A DNA stretch of 42,773 nucleotides from Spirochaetales bacterium (GTDB lineage: Bacteria > Spirochaetota > Spirochaetia > SZUA-6 > JAFGRV01), in the NCBI GenBank assembly GCA_016928415.1, contig JAFGKU010000111.1, positions 1 through 42,773 on the forward strand. The letters run 5' to 3'. The position numbers were made by a program, and so were the translations under genes. The notes under the pieces are model-generated. The model had not been told where the DNA came from and did no database searches. It was given only the letters and a program-made list of their open reading frames with translations. The number at the start of each line of letters is the position of its first letter. Within the stretch, counting starts at the first letter, position 1. Positions 7,819 through 15,222 of the stretch are shown in pieces.

Positions 7819-8634
7819 TTAAGGATTCTGAAATCCTTTTTTCCGATATTCACCGGGGGTAATGCCGAATTTCTTTTTAAACATCCGGTTAAAATAGGCG
7901 GGAGTGCTGAAATCCATCATTTTGGAAATTTCCACTATGCTTTTAGTGGAATGAAGCAGTAACTCGCATGATTTCTGCATTTTATTCCTGATGACATAAT
8001 TTTTTGGTGAAACCCCGGTAATCCTCTTGAAGACATGGCCCAGGTGGCTTTTACTCATAAAAATATTCCGGGATATTTCATCCATTGTTATCCGGTTTGT
8101 ATCACAATTGTTTATAATCTGGATTATATCATTTACTTTCCGTACATTATCGCTTTGCAGGGAAAAAGCCTCATGCGAAGAATGCTCTATTGCCCTGTGA
8201 AGCAGCATTATAAACTGGGAAAAACAAATATCACGAAGGCGATGACTCCATCTATCAATACCTTTATGCTCCAATACTATCTGTTCCATCAGTCCCCGGA
8301 ATTTATCCTTCCACACAAGATCGATTACATGGGGCAACTCGTTTCGTGAAGGGAATTCAACATCCTGGGGCAGACACGATTCCGGGAATCGAAGACAGAT
8401 GTGGGAAAATTCTCCCGGCAGAAAAGTTTCCCTGTGGATTTCATGAGGATGGTAGACGACAAGATGACCTGTACCGGCTTTTAAATGCTTTTTCTCCACA
8501 TATATATTCATACTTCCACTTGTCATATAAATGATTTCGTAACCGTCATGGGAATGCTCTGACAAGTGCATGGGCCCGGCGAGATTAAGGGTATAAAAAT
8601 AGGCATCAAAAGTCGTTTGTGTAAGCGGTTTCAT
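7819..8634 (-). CDS. AraC-family transcriptional regulator with N-terminal cupin
   Basis: A 271-residue regulator. The N-terminal half (about 15-130) reads as a cupin sugar-sensing domain, with HSHDGYEI and GHLVVYHPHEIHRETF, as in RhaS/AraC-type proteins. The C-terminal hundred residues carry both helix-turn-helix units: ITMDEISRNIFMSKSHLGHVFK and IVEISKMMDFSTPAYFNRMFKKKFGITPGEYR, the family signature. Such proteins usually activate sugar-use genes after binding a sugar. It lies on the opposite strand from the secreted enzyme gene at 9181 and is divergent from it across 546 bases, so control of that gene is plausible but unproven. Confidence 0.9.
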   Translation of the reverse strand: MKPLTQTTFDAYFYTLNLAGPMHLSEHSHDGYEIIYMTSGSMNIYVEKKHLKAGTGHLVVYHPHEIHRETFLPGEFSHICLRFPESCLPQDVEFPSRNELPHVIDLVWKDKFRGLMEQIVLEHKGIDRWSHRLRDICFSQFIMLLHRAIEHSSHEAFSLQSDNVRKVNDIIQIINNCDTNRITMDEISRNIFMSKSHLGHVFKRITGVSPKNYVIRNKMQKSCELLLHSTKSIVEISKMMDFSTPAYFNRMFKKKFGITPGEYRKKGFQNP

Positions 8635-8779
8635 TAAAATCCCTGAAAATCATATTAACAGTATCCGGAAAAAATAGTAAAGATTAAATGGTAGATAAAT
8701 TTGAGAATTTTATGAAATTTTTATTTTTTATAATAAGGCAAAGGCAGCAATACTTTTAATGTATTTGGTATTTCTCAGC

Positions 8780-8808
8780 CTGACATTAATGATTAAGAAT
8801 AATATAAA
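8780..8808 (+). promoter_or_regulatory. possible promoter of the large secreted protein gene at 9181
   Basis: CTGACA at 8780-8785, 17-base spacer, TATAAA at 8803-8808. If used, it leaves an untranslated leader of about 365 bases before the ATG at 9181. Confidence 0.4.
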
Positions 8809-8814
8809 AAGTAT

Positions 8815-9180
8815 AATAAAAAGATGAATTTATACAATAACTGATTACTACCAGTTCCCAAAACACGCCACCGGCTTATTCTCACAAACGTATTCTAATT
8901 CTTGAAAATATTATTCTTTATAACAGCGAGAAATAAAATTTTCGGTCAGGTAGCGGAAAGATCAGAACAGGCTTTGAATCTCCAGGAGTTGACCTCCGGC
9001 GCTTTCCCGGGAAAAAATAAAAAAATACTATTTATAAACTCATTTGTGTATCGATTACCCTATGAAACTTCATTAAAATACCCTGTACGTGTTTCAATAA
9101 AAAATAATAGGAGGTAGGGTTATCGAGTAAAAATTACCAATCAATCCGCGGGGGTAAAACCAAAAAGAGGAAGGTAAAAA
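8815..9180 (+). other. long gene-free leader region upstream of 9181
   Basis: No convincing gene is present; the only open frame (8902-9117) lacks a ribosome site and resembles nothing. The sequence holds a small hairpin (AGGAG-TTGA-CCTCC, about 8979-8997), the palindrome TTTCCCGGGAAA (about 9003-9014), and near its end AGGAGGTAGGG followed by AGAGGAAGG just before the start codon. It is long enough for a riboswitch or attenuator, but no known class fits. Confidence 0.35.
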
Positions 9181-12102
9181 ATGACAACAAAGAATGTTAT
9201 CAAAACAACCGTGATTTGGTTTCTGATCATTTGCACAAGTATCTGGATAAACGCACAATCCCCCCTAAAATCGGATATAACCGATCTGGGAGGAACGGTG
9301 TCCGCCCAGTATACGGATTCACCATCCGGAGAAGATATTTTAAAACTGATTGATAATACAAGTGCTACCAAGTACCTGACATTTCATGCTTCCGGATGGG
9401 TTCAATACCAGGCCGATCATGCGTATATCGTAAACGGGTATACCATCACCTCAGCCAATGACTATGAGGAGCGCGATCCTTTGACCTGGACATTACAGGG
9501 TTCCCTGAACGGTTCATCGTGGGCGACCATGGACTCGCGGTCTGGCGAGGATTTCACCGACAGGTTCCAGACAAAATCCTTTACTTTTTCCAATTCCACA
9601 GCTTACAGCTATTACCGACTAAACATGACCAACAATTCAGGCACCATATTACAGCTGGCCGAATGGGAATTGTCCGGCAGTCTCCCCGTCACACCCACCC
9701 CCACACCTTCATCACCGGCTTCCACACCCACGGGGCTTGCCGATATCACAAACTCAAGCGGTTCGATTTCCGCCCAATACTACGATTCACCGTCCGGTGA
9801 AGAAATCGATAAATTGATCGACAATTCAAGCTCAACCAAATACCTGACATTCCACGCCTCCGGGTGGGTGCAATTTCAGGCGGCAAGCTCGTACGTTGTC
9901 ACGGGGTATTCGATTACCTCGGCCAATGACGCGGCGGAACGTGACCCGCTCTCCTGGACCCTTCAAGGATCAGCCAACGGATCAACATGGACAACACTCG
10001 ATTCCCGAAACGGGGAAGACTTTCCGAACAGGTTCCAGCTTCGCGAGTTTTCTTTTACAAATAGTAATTCTTTTAATTATTACAGATTGAACATGAATAA
10101 TAACTCGGGCACAATCCTCCAGATAGCAGAATGGGCGCTGTTCGGTAACGGCGGCAGCACGGTAACCGGGACGCCGACCGCCACGCCCACGCCCACGCCA
10201 AGCAACACTCGCCCTCCAAATACGCCGACTCCTACACCGACCACTACAGAAGCCCCGGCAACCTATAGCGACAACTTCAACGACAATGCCATAGGTTCGG
10301 CCTGGTCCTTCTGCAACGGAACATGGAACGAAACGGGCTCAATCCTCAGGCAGGATTCTTCCGCCCAGGGCGACCCCTGCAAGGCTATCCTCAGCAACTC
10401 GGGCCTTATTTTCAATGGCAACCAGATGATTTTAGCCAAGGTTTACGTCGATTCCTGGACGGACGGCGATCACGCCAGGGCCGGCGTTTCCTTGTTCACA
10501 GGAACGGGAAACGGTCTCGGCTACAACCTCCTTTTCCATGAGAACCATTCCACCATCCAGTGGCTGGACGATATGGTTGCCTGGGGTCCCGGCTACACCT
10601 TCAGCTGGAGCAACCGGACATGGTACTGGTTCAGGGTAAAAATGGAGGACGGAACCCTGTATGGAAAGGTCTGGCAGGAAGGCAGCGCCGAACCGGCAAG
10701 CTGGGCTTACTCCTGGACCAGGAGCGGCCGCACCGGCTATCCTGCTCTTAACGGCGGGGCATCGGGTACCGGCTCCTGCACCGTCTTTTTCGATGATATA
10801 ACGGTCACAAGCTCCTCCTCTTCCACCAACACACCTGTCCCTACATCGACTCCCCTCCCAACCACGCCAGGCGGGATAAAATCATTCTATACGACCAATG
10901 TAGACGACGGCCTGGATACCTATGACAGGACTCTCTTCGAGAATGAATTTTCATCCATGGGCTACTCTTTCCTCGGACGAAATACAAATGTAAGTGCGTC
11001 CCAGCTCAATACACTTATGGGACGATCCGATATCGGTATTCTTTACCATACAGGCCACGGACTCGAAGGGGGTATTGCCGCTTCGGACGGCATTTTATAT
11101 GTCGGTTCCGTATCAGGCATTAATAACAACACTTTTATCTCTGCCACCTGCCTGACACTGACGGATACGAACTGGCGTAATAAAATGAATACCAGCTGTT
11201 CTTATGTCTTCGGCTACACCAATGTCTCCTACGACGGCATTGACAACGACGTTGTGAGCCGGTTTGCAGGCTCCATCCGTTCAGGCACCGGCTATGGATA
11301 TGCCTGGTATTACTCCAATGCCGTTGAAGGACTCCTCTCCGACAGGTGGTGTGAATATGTAAGGGAAAACGGCACAATCACTGAATATTCCGCACGGACC
11401 GGCCGAATTCCTGCACAAAGCAAATCGGAACTCATACCTCTGAATGAAGCGGAAAACCTGACGGCAGTTTCCGGCCTGCTCTCTGATAAACGTACTTTTT
11501 CTTCCGAGTTCGCGCGTATCCGGGAAAACGAGTTTAAAATCAGGGAAAGACGCCGAATTACAGGCGGTTTTTATGGAAATACAGATCAATTCCTCAAAAA
11601 GGTACCCATTCAGGAAGAGAATGCGGTGCGTATAGCAGGAGAATGGATAAAAACTGATCTGCCCCAGGATGCCTCCCTTGATACGGTCACTCCTGTTACG
11701 GCAACCAGCGGGGACGGAGGTACTCAGATTGTTGCTTATATTGTCAAATACAAACGCACGATCGACGGACTGGCAATAAGAAGCAATGGCGTCGGCGACC
11801 AGATCACTATTTTGGTTAATGACAACGGGGTAACAGCCCTCTCCAGGGTTTGGCCTGAAATAACCATAACAGCCAGACCGGGGGCTATCCCACAGGAAAG
11901 CTTCCTCGATTTGGAAACGGCCATACAAACAGCCGCAATTCAAATCAGCCATATCATTAAAACGGACCTCCCGGTGACTATTACTGCCGTGAATCCCTGT
12001 TACGGCTCAACGGAAACGGGCATTGTACCTGCTTATGAGATGGCCACCTCCATAGGATCATCCTTCATCGTGAATGCCGTTACTGGAGCTTTGATCTTTT
12101 GA
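9181..12102 (+). CDS. secreted multidomain protein, putative caspase-fold (clan CD-like) cysteine peptidase
   Basis: The 973-residue product opens with a signal peptide (about 1-26, ending NAQS). Two copies of the discoidin-like module follow (residues 32-166 and 188-322), then Thr-Pro linkers, a laminin-G-like beta-sandwich (about 361-541, starting DNFNDNAIGSAW), another linker, and a domain at about 564-740 with ILYHTGHG (H623, H626) and SATCLTL (C657). A His-Gly after one strand and a Cys after the next is the layout of caspase/gingipain-type peptidases; this also resembles an uncharacterised family thought to share that fold. The last 180 residues (VKYKRTIDGLAIRSNGVGDQ) look like a PepSY/FTP-type domain, often inhibitory in proenzymes. 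AGAGGAAGG precedes the ATG. Peptidase activity is inferred, not shown. Confidence 0.7.
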   Translation: MTTKNVIKTTVIWFLIICTSIWINAQSPLKSDITDLGGTVSAQYTDSPSGEDILKLIDNTSATKYLTFHASGWVQYQADHAYIVNGYTITSANDYEERDPLTWTLQGSLNGSSWATMDSRSGEDFTDRFQTKSFTFSNSTAYSYYRLNMTNNSGTILQLAEWELSGSLPVTPTPTPSSPASTPTGLADITNSSGSISAQYYDSPSGEEIDKLIDNSSSTKYLTFHASGWVQFQAASSYVVTGYSITSANDAAERDPLSWTLQGSANGSTWTTLDSRNGEDFPNRFQLREFSFTNSNSFNYYRLNMNNNSGTILQIAEWALFGNGGSTVTGTPTATPTPTPSNTRPPNTPTPTPTTTEAPATYSDNFNDNAIGSAWSFCNGTWNETGSILRQDSSAQGDPCKAILSNSGLIFNGNQMILAKVYVDSWTDGDHARAGVSLFTGTGNGLGYNLLFHENHSTIQWLDDMVAWGPGYTFSWSNRTWYWFRVKMEDGTLYGKVWQEGSAEPASWAYSWTRSGRTGYPALNGGASGTGSCTVFFDDITVTSSSSSTNTPVPTSTPLPTTPGGIKSFYTTNVDDGLDTYDRTLFENEFSSMGYSFLGRNTNVSASQLNTLMGRSDIGILYHTGHGLEGGIAASDGILYVGSVSGINNNTFISATCLTLTDTNWRNKMNTSCSYVFGYTNVSYDGIDNDVVSRFAGSIRSGTGYGYAWYYSNAVEGLLSDRWCEYVRENGTITEYSARTGRIPAQSKSELIPLNEAENLTAVSGLLSDKRTFSSEFARIRENEFKIRERRRITGGFYGNTDQFLKKVPIQEENAVRIAGEWIKTDLPQDASLDTVTPVTATSGDGGTQIVAYIVKYKRTIDGLAIRSNGVGDQITILVNDNGVTALSRVWPEITITARPGAIPQESFLDLETAIQTAAIQISHIIKTDLPVTITAVNPCYGSTETGIVPAYEMATSIGSSFIVNAVTGALIF
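9274..10146 (+). repeat. two discoidin-like module copies in the gene at 9181
   Basis: Copies lie at 9274-9678 and 9742-10146, 405 bases each, separated by a Thr-Pro linker. Both keep DSPSGEE/D, LTFHASGWVQ, SANDxxERDPL and NNSGTILQ at matching positions. Confidence 0.9.
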
Positions 12103-12108
12103 ATTTTT

Positions 12109-12141
12109 TACCCCGGTCCTTCTTTTGGCCGGGGTTTTTAA
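12109..12141 (+). terminator. intrinsic terminator after the gene at 9181
   Basis: Stem ACCCCGG / CCGGGGT around a 12-base loop, followed by a T run, seven bases past the stop codon. The 327 bases from here to the promoter at 12468 are AT-rich with no gene or repeat that can be supported. Confidence 0.85.
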
Positions 12142-12467
12142 TTTAAAACAAGCCGGATGTAATGGTAATCGCTTTTGGATGATGTATGATTGATCTGATT
12201 ACAATTTTTTCCTTAGAAAAAGTATAATTATATAGCAAATTAGTATAATTATTCTTTTCAATTTTTGACACGCAGGGAAAATGATTAAATATCAGGATAA
12301 ATCTATCAATATATACTAAATCTAAATTCTTATATTATAGTTAAATAGACAATATGGTCAACCGACTAACATATAAAGGAAAATTAAAATTATTATGAAC
12401 TCCTTAATTAGATGATTTTATAAGAAAACATGAGAAAATATAACAATAAAGCAGTTTTATATATTTA

Positions 12468-12497
12468 TTTACACAAAGAACTATAATATGATATGAT
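12468..12497 (+). promoter_or_regulatory. possible promoter of the metallopeptidase gene
   Basis: TTTACA at 12468-12473, 18-base spacer, TATGAT at 12492-12497. Downstream, a hairpin ACCGGT-TGAAAA-ACCGGT lies at about 12516-12533 in the leader, followed by AGGAGG and a second AGGAAGG directly before the ATG at 12621. Confidence 0.4.
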
Positions 12498-12620
12498 AAT
12501 TTTACATTCACAATCACCGGTTGAAAAACCGGTATAAACTGATAAAAAAAAGGAGGAAGGTATATAGAATAGAACTTAAAACAAATAATGGGGGATAAAA
12601 AACTTTTAGGAAGGTAAAAA

Positions 12621-15122
12621 ATGAAAACTAAAACCATGAAAAAGATCATTATGATATGGCTTTTAATCACCTGTTTGAGTTTGGTTCTTTCTGCACAAAC
12701 AACAGACATAACCAACCTTGGCGGGACCATATCGGCACAGTACACCGATTCGCCGTCCGGCGAAGACATCACCAAACTGATTGATAATTCAAGCTCAACA
12801 AAATACCTGACATTCCATTCGTCAGGATGGGTCCAGTTTCAGGCCGCTGGTTCTTACGTGGTAACGGGGTATTCACTGACATCGGCCAATGACTCTGAAG
12901 AACGTGATCCATTGACATGGACCTTACAGGGTTCCACAAACGGCTCTTCCTGGGTGACGATTGATTCCCGGTCCAGTGAAAATTTTGCAAGCCGGTTTCA
13001 AACAAATAATTACACCTTTTCCAATTCAGCGGCTTACAGTTATTACAGGCTGAACATGACCAACAACTCGGGGACAATCCTTCAAATTGCCGAATGGGAA
13101 ATTTTCGGTGGAACGCCCGCTACATCGACCCCCACACCTGCATCCACACCCTCCACCCTTTCGGACATAACAAATTCGGGCGGCACGGTAAGCGCCCAGT
13201 ACACTGATTCACCTTCGGGAGAGGATATAAGCAAACTCATAGACAATAACAGCAACACCAAATACCTGACATTTCATGCTTCAGGCTGGGTGCAGTTCCA
13301 GGCTTCTGGTTCCTACGTGGTAACAAGGTATACGATTACTTCGGCTAACGATGCAGCGGAACGTGACCCGCTTTCCTGGACATTACAGGGTTCAACCAAC
13401 GGCTCATCCTGGATCGCACTCGATTCCCGGAGCGGGGAGGATTTCCCCAACAGGTTCCAGACACGCGAATTCTCCTTCTCCAACGGGGCTTCGTACAACT
13501 ACTACAGGCTGAACATGAACAACAATTCGGGGACGATCCTTCAGCTGGCCGAATGGGAACTCTACGGAACAAGCGGTGGTACCCAGGCAACGGCCACGCC
13601 GACCAGAACAGCCACACCGACACGAACGCCGACATCGGCTCCGACAGCAACACAGCCCGCCACTCTTACCGACATAACGAACTCGGGCGGCACGGTAAGC
13701 GCCCAGTACTCAGATTCACCCTCGGGGGAAGACATCAGCAAGCTCATAGACAATAACAGCAACACGAAATACCTGACGTTCCATGCCTCAGGATGGGTGC
13801 AGTTCAGCCAGACCTCATTGTCGGTGGTGTCGCGTTATACGATCACCTCGGCCAATGACGCTGCCGAACGCGACCCGCTTTCCTGGACATTGCAGGGTTC
13901 AACCAACGGCTCCTCCTGGATCACTCTCGATTCCCGGAGCGGCGAAGATTTCCCCAACAGGTTCCAGACAAGGGAATTCTCCTTCTCCAACAGCGCTTCG
14001 TACAACTACTACAGGCTGAACATGAACAACAATTCAGGGACGATCCTTCAACTGGCCGAATGGGAACTCTACGGAACGGGCGGAGGCACCCAGGCAACAG
14101 CCACGCCGACACCCCAGGTAGTAACAGGCGCCATCTTTTATCAAGACGTGGACTATGCAGGAACGGCCACCCGGGTAATACCGCCGGGCAGCTATTCCCT
14201 GTCCCAGCTCCAGGCATACGGTTTTGTAAATGAATGGGCATCATCCTGCAGAACGGGAGGCTATACGGTTATCATGTATGCAGATGACAACTTGACAGGG
14301 ACCTCATGGATTTTATCCGGGGACACACCCAATTTCGTGAACTTAAGTCCGAATGCGAATGACGTGGTTACATCCGTGAAGATCCAGACCGGGACCGTAA
14401 CACCCACCCCGACGCCGACTTCGGGGACCACAGGAGACTGGAGCGGGTTCCAGTATCCGACCGTCGTCTTTACCGACAATGCCGCGGGAACCACTGGCTC
14501 CAACATTTTCCACACAGCTATCCCTGATCCGGAATCAATGATGAGAAACATGTGCCTGGAAATATGTAAGGAACTTTATTCCGGTAATAATGATCCAAGG
14601 GTCAATTTTACCCGGCTTAACCTGCAACTTACTAATAATCCAGATGACGTTGCCTGGAAAGCAGGCAGTTCCCCTGAAATCACGATAGGCGTCGGATACG
14701 CCCATATTGAAAATGTGTACAACCAGAACGGCTACAGCTACGACATAGTACGCAAGGAGGTTGAAGGTATCCTGGCGCATGAAGGGACCCACGCCTACCA
14801 GGCCGAACCCAAGAACTGCGGCTCGTACGACGGGTCCTCCGTCTTCTGGGCCTTTATCGAGGGCGAAGCGGATGGTGTCCGGGCCGAACTCCGCGGCTGG
14901 TCACCTCCACGGTATCCCAGCGCAGGCGGCAACTGGAATGACGGGTACAATACAACGGGATTTTTCATTTCCTGGTGTAAACACAACAAGAAGTCAACCT
15001 TCATAATTGAGATAAACCATTATGCAAGGGATGCTGCGACCTTTACCTGGGACGGTGCTTTCCAGACCATTCTGGGACAAGGGGTTCAAGCGGTCTGGAA
15101 TGAATACCAGAGTACGCTTTAA
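12621..15122 (+). CDS. secreted BSP-type zinc metallopeptidase with three discoidin-like modules and a beta/gamma-crystallin domain
   Basis: The 833-residue protein has a signal peptide (about 1-27, ending LSAQ), three discoidin-like modules (residues 29-163, 182-316 and 351-485), a beta/gamma-crystallin-like domain (about 500-590: IFYQDVDYAGTATRV, PPGSYSLSQLQAYGF, NEWASSC), a Thr-Pro linker, and a catalytic domain at about 604-833. That domain has LAHEGTHAYQ with H720, E721 and H724 as the HExxH zinc site, then FIEGEADGVRAEL and TTGFFISW, the pattern of the plant basic secretory protein (BSP) peptidase family. It should be an extracellular protease. Crystallin-type domains often bind calcium. 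The leader ends in the same AGGAAGGTAAAAA-ATG as the gene at 9181. Two strong hairpins follow the stop. Confidence 0.85.
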   Translation: MKTKTMKKIIMIWLLITCLSLVLSAQTTDITNLGGTISAQYTDSPSGEDITKLIDNSSSTKYLTFHSSGWVQFQAAGSYVVTGYSLTSANDSEERDPLTWTLQGSTNGSSWVTIDSRSSENFASRFQTNNYTFSNSAAYSYYRLNMTNNSGTILQIAEWEIFGGTPATSTPTPASTPSTLSDITNSGGTVSAQYTDSPSGEDISKLIDNNSNTKYLTFHASGWVQFQASGSYVVTRYTITSANDAAERDPLSWTLQGSTNGSSWIALDSRSGEDFPNRFQTREFSFSNGASYNYYRLNMNNNSGTILQLAEWELYGTSGGTQATATPTRTATPTRTPTSAPTATQPATLTDITNSGGTVSAQYSDSPSGEDISKLIDNNSNTKYLTFHASGWVQFSQTSLSVVSRYTITSANDAAERDPLSWTLQGSTNGSSWITLDSRSGEDFPNRFQTREFSFSNSASYNYYRLNMNNNSGTILQLAEWELYGTGGGTQATATPTPQVVTGAIFYQDVDYAGTATRVIPPGSYSLSQLQAYGFVNEWASSCRTGGYTVIMYADDNLTGTSWILSGDTPNFVNLSPNANDVVTSVKIQTGTVTPTPTPTSGTTGDWSGFQYPTVVFTDNAAGTTGSNIFHTAIPDPESMMRNMCLEICKELYSGNNDPRVNFTRLNLQLTNNPDDVAWKAGSSPEITIGVGYAHIENVYNQNGYSYDIVRKEVEGILAHEGTHAYQAEPKNCGSYDGSSVFWAFIEGEADGVRAELRGWSPPRYPSAGGNWNDGYNTTGFFISWCKHNKKSTFIIEINHYARDAATFTWDGAFQTILGQGVQAVWNEYQSTL
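12705..14075 (+). repeat. three discoidin-like module copies in the metallopeptidase gene
   Basis: Copies at 12705-13109, 13164-13569 and 13671-14075. The second and third are especially alike in DNA, including long shared stretches around the AATAACAGCAACAC and CTCGATTCCCGGAGCGG segments, which suggests recent duplication or exchange. Confidence 0.9.
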
Positions 15123-15145
15123 AAAGTATATTATTATTCATAGTA

Positions 15146-15178
15146 AGCTCCGGCCGGGGTTCCCGGCCGAAGCTTTTA
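15146..15178 (+). terminator. intrinsic terminator 1 after the metallopeptidase gene
   Basis: A long GC-rich hairpin: CGGCCGGG (15151-15158), three-base loop, CCCGGCCG (15162-15169), extended by flanking AGCT pairs, then TTTT. Confidence 0.8.
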
Positions 15179-15205
15179 AAATCCCGTTGACAGCGGGATT
15201 TTTCC
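15178..15205 (+). terminator. intrinsic terminator 2, directly before the sensor kinase gene
   Basis: Stem AAAATCCCG / CGGGATTTT with loop TTGACAG and a T run. The loop holds a perfect TTGACA, but no good -10 box lies 16-18 bases after it. The next gene starts 18 bases past the hairpin. Confidence 0.75.
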
Positions 15206-15222
15206 GGGGAAAATAGTAATAC

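Noticed and set aside
8860..8965. Possible GEMM-I c-di-GMP riboswitch
   Set aside because: Only two short pieces resemble the consensus; the GCAAA loop and the closing GGTTACC part are not there, and spacing is too wide. Kept only as a note in the leader finding.
8902..9117. Open frame of 71 residues before the secreted enzyme
   Set aside because: No ribosome site, no family features; better explained as leader sequence.
11281..11952. Open frame of 223 residues on the - strand
   Set aside because: Antisense to the secreted protein gene at 9181; no start signal or family match.
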